NCBI GenBank assembly: GCA_036558265.1
Contig: DATBFY010000034.1
Span: 1 to 9,190 of the forward strand
Length of the DNA stretch: 9,190 nucleotides
From: RYN-433 sp036558265
GTDB lineage: Bacteria > Planctomycetota > Phycisphaerae > Tepidisphaerales > Tepidisphaeraceae
Direction of reading: 5' to 3'
Within the stretch, counting starts at the first letter, position 1. Every line of letters begins with the position of its first letter. Below, piece by piece: positions 5,164 to 9,190 of this stretch. A program made the position numbers and the translations under genes. Under the pieces are notes generated by a model. It ran no database searches and was not told the DNA's origin. It was given only the letters and a program-made list of their open reading frames with translations.

Positions 5164-8100
5164 ATGAATCTTAAGCTCGACGACCCTGAATACCAGACGG
5201 CCCATAACGCGTTGCCCTTACACCGTCGGCTCAGTGCCTCAACCACACCTGGCTGGCATTCCTGGTTCTCGCAGCGACCGCATCGCCTGCAATGGCTTCT
5301 GGCGTTCGCGCTGCTGGCGCTGGCGCAGGTGCTTTTTGCCGGGTACGAGCTGGGCGTGGGCAATCAGACGATCCAGATCCCGTTCCTGCGACACTTTCAG
5401 GATCCGACGCTGTTCGCCAATGACCCGGTCGTCAAAACGGCGGCGGACTACCCGACGTACTTCTTCCGCCTGCTCGCGTACGTCGTGCCGGGCGGCGACG
5501 TGCCGGCCGCGTATTTTTACCTGCATCTACTGACGACCTTTGCCGTCCTGGCCGCGATGGCCGCGCTCACCCGCGCGATGTTCGGCGATCGTCTGAGCGG
5601 GGGGATCGTGGTGCTGATCCTGCTGGCCGGTCATCACCGGGCGCTGGCGGGCGATGAGTTTTACTCGACGGGCTTCACCCACACGTGGGCGGTCTTTCCC
5701 CTGGCCATCGCCGCGATCATGCTCCTTTATCGCGAGCACGTCTTCGCGGCGTTCGCGCTCGCGGGGATCATCTTCAACCTCCACGCGCTCACCGCCGCGT
5801 ACCTGCTGGCCATGTTCGTCACCTGGGCCGCCTGGGAAACCTGGCAAGGGCGGATGCGCCGCGCAACCCAGGCAAGGTTGATCGGCCTCTTCGTGCTCCT
5901 GGCGATCCCGACCCTGCTGCTCATGGGGGCTCACCTGCAATCCTTCGGCGGCGAGTGGGTTCGGCTGACCCGGATCCGCTCGGCCGACCACAGCTTTCCG
6001 TCGAGCTGGTGGACGACCGGGACGCCGGACATCCCGCGCTTCCTGCTGATCGTGGCGCTGGGGGGACTGAGCCTATCGTTCACGAGCGATCCCGCGACGC
6101 GCCGCAAGACGCTGGCGATCGCCGCCGCCACCGCAGTGCTCTTCCTCGTTGGGACGGTTTTTTCCGAGATGTGGCCCTGGCCCGCGGTGATCCGCGCCCA
6201 ACTCTTCCGGGCGTCGCGGCTGCTCCTGGTGATCGCGTTCGCCCACATCGCCCGCGCGATCGCCCAATCGCTTCGACTTTCGGTGGATCCGACGCTGCGG
6301 CGAGCGGTCCGCCCGATCCTTCTGGCGACGGCGCTCCTGGTGCTGGCGGTGCTGGTCATGCCGACGCAGATCACGCTCCTGCCCTGGGTCGTGCTGATCG
6401 CCACGGTCGCCGCGCTGGCGGCGGGACGGCTTTCGGGTGCGCAGGCGGCGATGTCCGCCGCGGCGCTGCTGGTCAGCGTCATCGCCTGGCGATCGATCCA
6501 CTTCCCGATCCCGGGTTGGGATCCGGCCACCGGTCATTTCGGGTTTGCCTCGCTGGTCCGCTCGATCGGAAAACTACCGGTACTGTCCGCGGCGATCGCC
6601 TTCGCCGCGGTGGCAGGGGGGCTGCTCTGGGCGTTTTCCTGGCTGAAGCTTGGGCAGATCCTGCGCGGCGTCTGCGTCGCCACGTCGGTGGTCGCGCTGG
6701 CGGTGCTGACGCGCTTTCTCTATCAGCATGCGGGCCCGGGTCAGATCGAATCGGACCCCTGGGTTCGTGCCCAGCTCTGGGCGCGCGAGAACACGCCGCG
6801 CGACGCCGTGTTCCTGACGCCAATTCAACCCGGCGGCTTTCGCATCTACTCCGACCGATCGGTCGCCGCCGAGTGGCGCGACGGCACTCAGGCCTACTTC
6901 ACCGCGGCGTTCGCGTCAGACTGGTGGCATCGGATCGAGCAGGTGCAGCAGCGGATCCAGTACGACACGCCTGGCAGGAACCTCCTGATCAAGGGCCGTC
7001 CGCTCGAGAGCGACAGCGATCCGGAGCTCATCGCCCTTTGCCGTCCGCGGTCCGAGGGCGGCGTGGGGGCCGCGTACATCGTTCTGCCCAACTCGTCCAC
7101 CACGCCCAAACACAATCTGATCCGCATCTACCGCAACGCGCAATATTCGATCTACCTGCCGCAGCTCGCGCAGGCCCAGGCGCCCGAGGACACGCCCGAC
7201 AAGAATCGGTGGGAGGCGCAGGAGCAGTTCGTCCGCGACGTCTGCCTGCCGAACATCGACAAGTACCGCAAGGGCGACCTGCGGGTCAGCGTCGTGGACG
7301 AGAACGGCCAGCCCGTGACCGACCTTCCCTATCGCCTGAACCAGACGCGGCACGCGTTCGGCTTCGGATGCTCGCTGCCGTTCTTCAAGCGGCCAGAGAC
7401 GCAGAAGATCGAGTCGTTCATGCCGCCGCAGGTGGATCCGCGCGAGTTGTCGGCGTTCGTGCAGCTCTTCAATTACTCGCAGATCGGGTTCAGCGGGAAG
7501 TGGGGATACATCGAGCCGACCGAGGGCAAGCGCGACTACACCGACCTGGACCTGTACCTGGCGTTTTGCCGCGAAAACCACGTGACTCCCGAGTTCCACT
7601 TCCTCAGCGGCTACGAACCGCTGTGGCTCCGCCGCCGGCCGCGGGCTGAACAGGCGGCGAGATTCCTCGAGCACGCGAAGGATATGGTCAAGCGATACGG
7701 CGATCAGATCCCGTACTGGCAGGTGGTCAACGAGCAGATGCTGCTCGAATACTCGCCGCCGGTCTTCGAGGCGCTGCGGAAGCTCAATCCGAACATCCAG
7801 CTCGGGATCAGCCACTGCGCCCAGTTCTGGAGCCGCGACCCGCAGAAGCGCGACATGTACCGCGGCCTGCCGGATTTGAAGTGGCTCAAGAGCAAGGGCG
7901 TGAAAGTTGACTACTTCGCGTTCCACGGGCATCGGCCGATGGGCGTCTGGCCCGACGCCCGCGACATGTACGCGGCGCTCGACACGTTCGCCAACGAGGG
8001 CGTGCGCATCCACGTCAGCGAGTTCACCGTGCCGCAGAACATGCCGATCACCGGCCCGGTCCGCTCAGGCCGCTGGACCGACGATCTCCAGGCCGAATAC

Positions 8101-8457
8101 TACGAGCGCTTCTATACCGTCTGCTTCAGTCACCCGGACGTGGACGTGATTAACATGTGGGGCATCGGGCCGGTCACGTGGCAGGAAGGGTCAGGCCTCC
8201 TGGATGATCACTACCAGCCCAAGCCGGCGTTCGAGGTGCTCAAGAACCTGTTCTGGACGCGCTGGCACACCGAATCGAGCGGCAGCCTGACGCCGGCCGG
8301 GTCATTGTCGCTGCGGGCGTTCTACGGCGACTACGAGCTGACGCTGAACCTGCCGGACATGCGTACCGCCCGGGCGACGTTCTCGCTCGCCGCGGGGCAG
8401 GGAGGCCAGATCCGGCTCAGGCTGAATCGCGCGACCGGTGTCCTGGAACGGACGTGA
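5164..8457 (+). CDS. polytopic membrane protein fused to GH10-like glycoside hydrolase domain
   Basis: One uninterrupted 1097-residue frame. Residues 43-62 and then about 115-520 carry roughly 14 hydrophobic spans. Residues 530-680 are soluble and start with a RENTPRDAVFLTP block (541-553), like the tail of large uncharacterised planctomycete membrane proteins. From 700 the RKGDLRVSVVDENGQPV strand segment and HAFGFG (730-735) introduce a GH10-like barrel: FNYSQIGFSGKWGYIEPTEG (769-788), FHFLSGYEPLW (811-821), YWQVVNE with acid/base E857, IHVSEF with nucleophile E953, and VINMWGI to QPKPAF (995-1023). The glutamate spacing of 96 is near the GH10 norm of about 110. Residues 1030-1097 are a beta-rich tail. 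Both catalytic residues are present, so hydrolysis of a xylan-like or other beta-glycan outside the cytoplasm is likely, with the membrane part as anchor or as a transfer or transport enzyme. No Shine-Dalgarno precedes the ATG; TTG at 5212 is an alternative start. Confidence 0.85.
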   Translation: MNLKLDDPEYQTAHNALPLHRRLSASTTPGWHSWFSQRPHRLQWLLAFALLALAQVLFAGYELGVGNQTIQIPFLRHFQDPTLFANDPVVKTAADYPTYFFRLLAYVVPGGDVPAAYFYLHLLTTFAVLAAMAALTRAMFGDRLSGGIVVLILLAGHHRALAGDEFYSTGFTHTWAVFPLAIAAIMLLYREHVFAAFALAGIIFNLHALTAAYLLAMFVTWAAWETWQGRMRRATQARLIGLFVLLAIPTLLLMGAHLQSFGGEWVRLTRIRSADHSFPSSWWTTGTPDIPRFLLIVALGGLSLSFTSDPATRRKTLAIAAATAVLFLVGTVFSEMWPWPAVIRAQLFRASRLLLVIAFAHIARAIAQSLRLSVDPTLRRAVRPILLATALLVLAVLVMPTQITLLPWVVLIATVAALAAGRLSGAQAAMSAAALLVSVIAWRSIHFPIPGWDPATGHFGFASLVRSIGKLPVLSAAIAFAAVAGGLLWAFSWLKLGQILRGVCVATSVVALAVLTRFLYQHAGPGQIESDPWVRAQLWARENTPRDAVFLTPIQPGGFRIYSDRSVAAEWRDGTQAYFTAAFASDWWHRIEQVQQRIQYDTPGRNLLIKGRPLESDSDPELIALCRPRSEGGVGAAYIVLPNSSTTPKHNLIRIYRNAQYSIYLPQLAQAQAPEDTPDKNRWEAQEQFVRDVCLPNIDKYRKGDLRVSVVDENGQPVTDLPYRLNQTRHAFGFGCSLPFFKRPETQKIESFMPPQVDPRELSAFVQLFNYSQIGFSGKWGYIEPTEGKRDYTDLDLYLAFCRENHVTPEFHFLSGYEPLWLRRRPRAEQAARFLEHAKDMVKRYGDQIPYWQVVNEQMLLEYSPPVFEALRKLNPNIQLGISHCAQFWSRDPQKRDMYRGLPDLKWLKSKGVKVDYFAFHGHRPMGVWPDARDMYAALDTFANEGVRIHVSEFTVPQNMPITGPVRSGRWTDDLQAEYYERFYTVCFSHPDVDVINMWGIGPVTWQEGSGLLDDHYQPKPAFEVLKNLFWTRWHTESSGSLTPAGSLSLRAFYGDYELTLNLPDMRTARATFSLAAGQGGQIRLRLNRATGVLERT

Positions 8458-8480
8458 CGCGCGCCGCTCCGCGCGCATCA
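8455..8480. terminator. imperfect palindrome between convergent genes
   Basis: TGA-C-GCGCGC, a six-base CGCTCC loop, then GCGCGC-A-TCA. The six-base GC stem is extended by three outer pairs across one C/A mismatch. It begins in the stop codon of the membrane-GH10 gene and ends 5 bp before the end of the convergent lpdA gene, so it could serve both strands. There is no T-tract on either side, so a classical intrinsic terminator is not certain; a transcript-end stabilising hairpin is equally possible. Confidence 0.4.
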
Positions 8481-8485
8481 AACCA

Positions 8486-9190
8486 TCAGATGTGAATCGG
8501 TCGCTTTTCGACCGCCAGCGCGGCTTCCTTGATCGCTTCGGGCAATGTCGGGTGGGCGTGGTTGCTGCGGGCGATGTCCTCGGCGGAAGCTTTGAACTCC
8601 ATCGCAACGACGGCCTCGGCGATCATGTCCGACGCATGGGCGCCCAGGATGTGCACGCCCAGGACGCGGTCGGTCCTGGCGTCGGCGATGATCTTGACCT
8701 GGCCGACGGTCTCGTCCATGCCCTTGGCGCGGCCGTTGGCCTGGAAGGGGAACTTGCCGACGCGGATCTCGTGACCGGCCTTGACGGCGTCCTCCTCCGT
8801 GTAGCCGACCTGCGCCAGTTCCGGATGCGTGTAGACGACGCCGGGAACCGTGTGATAGTCGACGTGCCCGGGTTTGCCCGCCATGATCTCGGCGGCGGCG
8901 ATGCCTTCCTCTTCTGCCTTGTGGGCGAGCATGACTCCGCCGATGACGTCACCGATCGCGTAGATGCCCGGCACGTTCGTCTGAAACGTGCGCGGATCGA
9001 CCGGGATGAAGCCCTTGGCGTCCACGTTCACGCCGGCCTCCTTGAGGCCCAGCCCCTCGGTGACGGGGCGTCGGCCGACGGCGACCATCACGCGGTCGCA
9101 CTCCTCGACGCCGCTGGTGGCGCCGTCCCTGCTCTTCCAGGCGAGCTTGACCTTACCCCCCTCGACCCTGGCGGATTGGGCGGCGGTGTC
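8486..9190 (-). CDS. lpdA: dihydrolipoyl dehydrogenase, C-terminal part (cut by window edge)
   Basis: The visible 234 residues are the C-terminal half of the E3 flavoprotein that reoxidises dihydrolipoamide in the pyruvate and 2-oxoglutarate dehydrogenase complexes or the glycine cleavage system. In fragment numbering: the DRVMVAVGRRP end of the NAD domain (32-42), the FAD-binding YAIGDVIGG (77-85) and MLAHKAEEEG (87-96), then the dimerisation domain with VVYTHPELAQVGYTEE (118-133). At the C-terminus is the HAHPTLPEAIKEAA catalytic segment, where H213 and E218 correspond to the E. coli His444-Glu449 pair. The FAD Rossmann motif and redox-active CxxxxC lie outside the window. The frame is open to the right edge, so the internal GTG at 9091 is not a start. 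It is convergent with the membrane-GH10 gene, 28 bp apart. The symbol follows common use; which complex it serves cannot be told from here. Confidence 0.95.
   Translation of the reverse strand, partial: DTAAQSARVEGGKVKLAWKSRDGATSGVEECDRVMVAVGRRPVTEGLGLKEAGVNVDAKGFIPVDPRTFQTNVPGIYAIGDVIGGVMLAHKAEEEGIAAAEIMAGKPGHVDYHTVPGVVYTHPELAQVGYTEEDAVKAGHEIRVGKFPFQANGRAKGMDETVGQVKIIADARTDRVLGVHILGAHASDMIAEAVVAMEFKASAEDIARSNHAHPTLPEAIKEAALAVEKRPIHI

Noticed and set aside
5685..7649. 654-codon plus-strand frame inside the membrane-GH10 gene
   Set aside because: It is the shifted frame of the 1097-residue gene, rich in Gly/Arg/Pro with no domain. All recognisable motifs are in the main frame.
6916..8013. 365-codon minus-strand frame opposite the GH10-like domain
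   Set aside because: Its composition mirrors the sense frame; there is no recognisable domain or ribosome site, and the sense strand has the catalytic GH10 motifs.
1..9190. CRISPR array, tRNA, rRNA, transposase or defence-system genes
   Set aside because: I saw no spaced direct repeats, cloverleaf with CCA end, conserved rRNA blocks, or transposase or nuclease motifs on either strand.

Overview
This is a GC-rich, densely packed bacterial chromosome segment with no rRNA, tRNA, CRISPR array or transposase gene that I can see. The best guess for the source is a planctomycete, probably of the Phycisphaerae type. The reasons are a PEP-CTERM exported protein with a discoidin-like fold, a GH10-like protein with the N-terminal beta segment I associate with planctomycete members of that family, a Ycf46-like AAA ATPase, weak or absent Shine-Dalgarno sites, and a heptanucleotide tandem repeat in non-coding DNA. 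This assignment is inference.

Layout. Positions 1-295 are non-coding: a G-tract cluster (3-38) with strong G-quadruplex potential, then a five-unit AACTGAC-type heptad repeat (218-252) enclosed by short inverted repeats. Positions 296-2241 hold a two-gene plus-strand operon, a class I/II PLP aminotransferase overlapping an omega-amidase/nitrilase-family hydrolase by ATGA. Together they look like a transaminase/omega-amidase (methionine-salvage or glutaminase II type) module. A 132-bp gap follows, with a credible sigma70-type promoter for a PEP-CTERM protein (2374-3102).

The minus strand from 5134 down to 3121 carries another two-gene unit: a small membrane-anchored single-TPR protein and a Ycf46-like AAA ATPase. 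Only 29 bp away and divergent is a 1097-residue plus-strand gene (5164-8457). It fuses a polytopic membrane domain of about 14 spans to a C-terminal GH10-like glycoside hydrolase domain in which both catalytic glutamates are present. This is the most unusual item in the window. Convergent to it, the last gene is the 3' part of a dihydrolipoyl dehydrogenase (8486 to the right edge), separated by an imperfect palindrome that could terminate both strands.

How the genes relate. The aminotransferase/amidase pair is a coherent metabolic unit, and the TPR/AAA pair is likely co-transcribed. The PEP-CTERM protein and the membrane-GH10 fusion both act at or beyond the cell envelope. I see no evidence that all the genes form one system, and no defence or mobile island.
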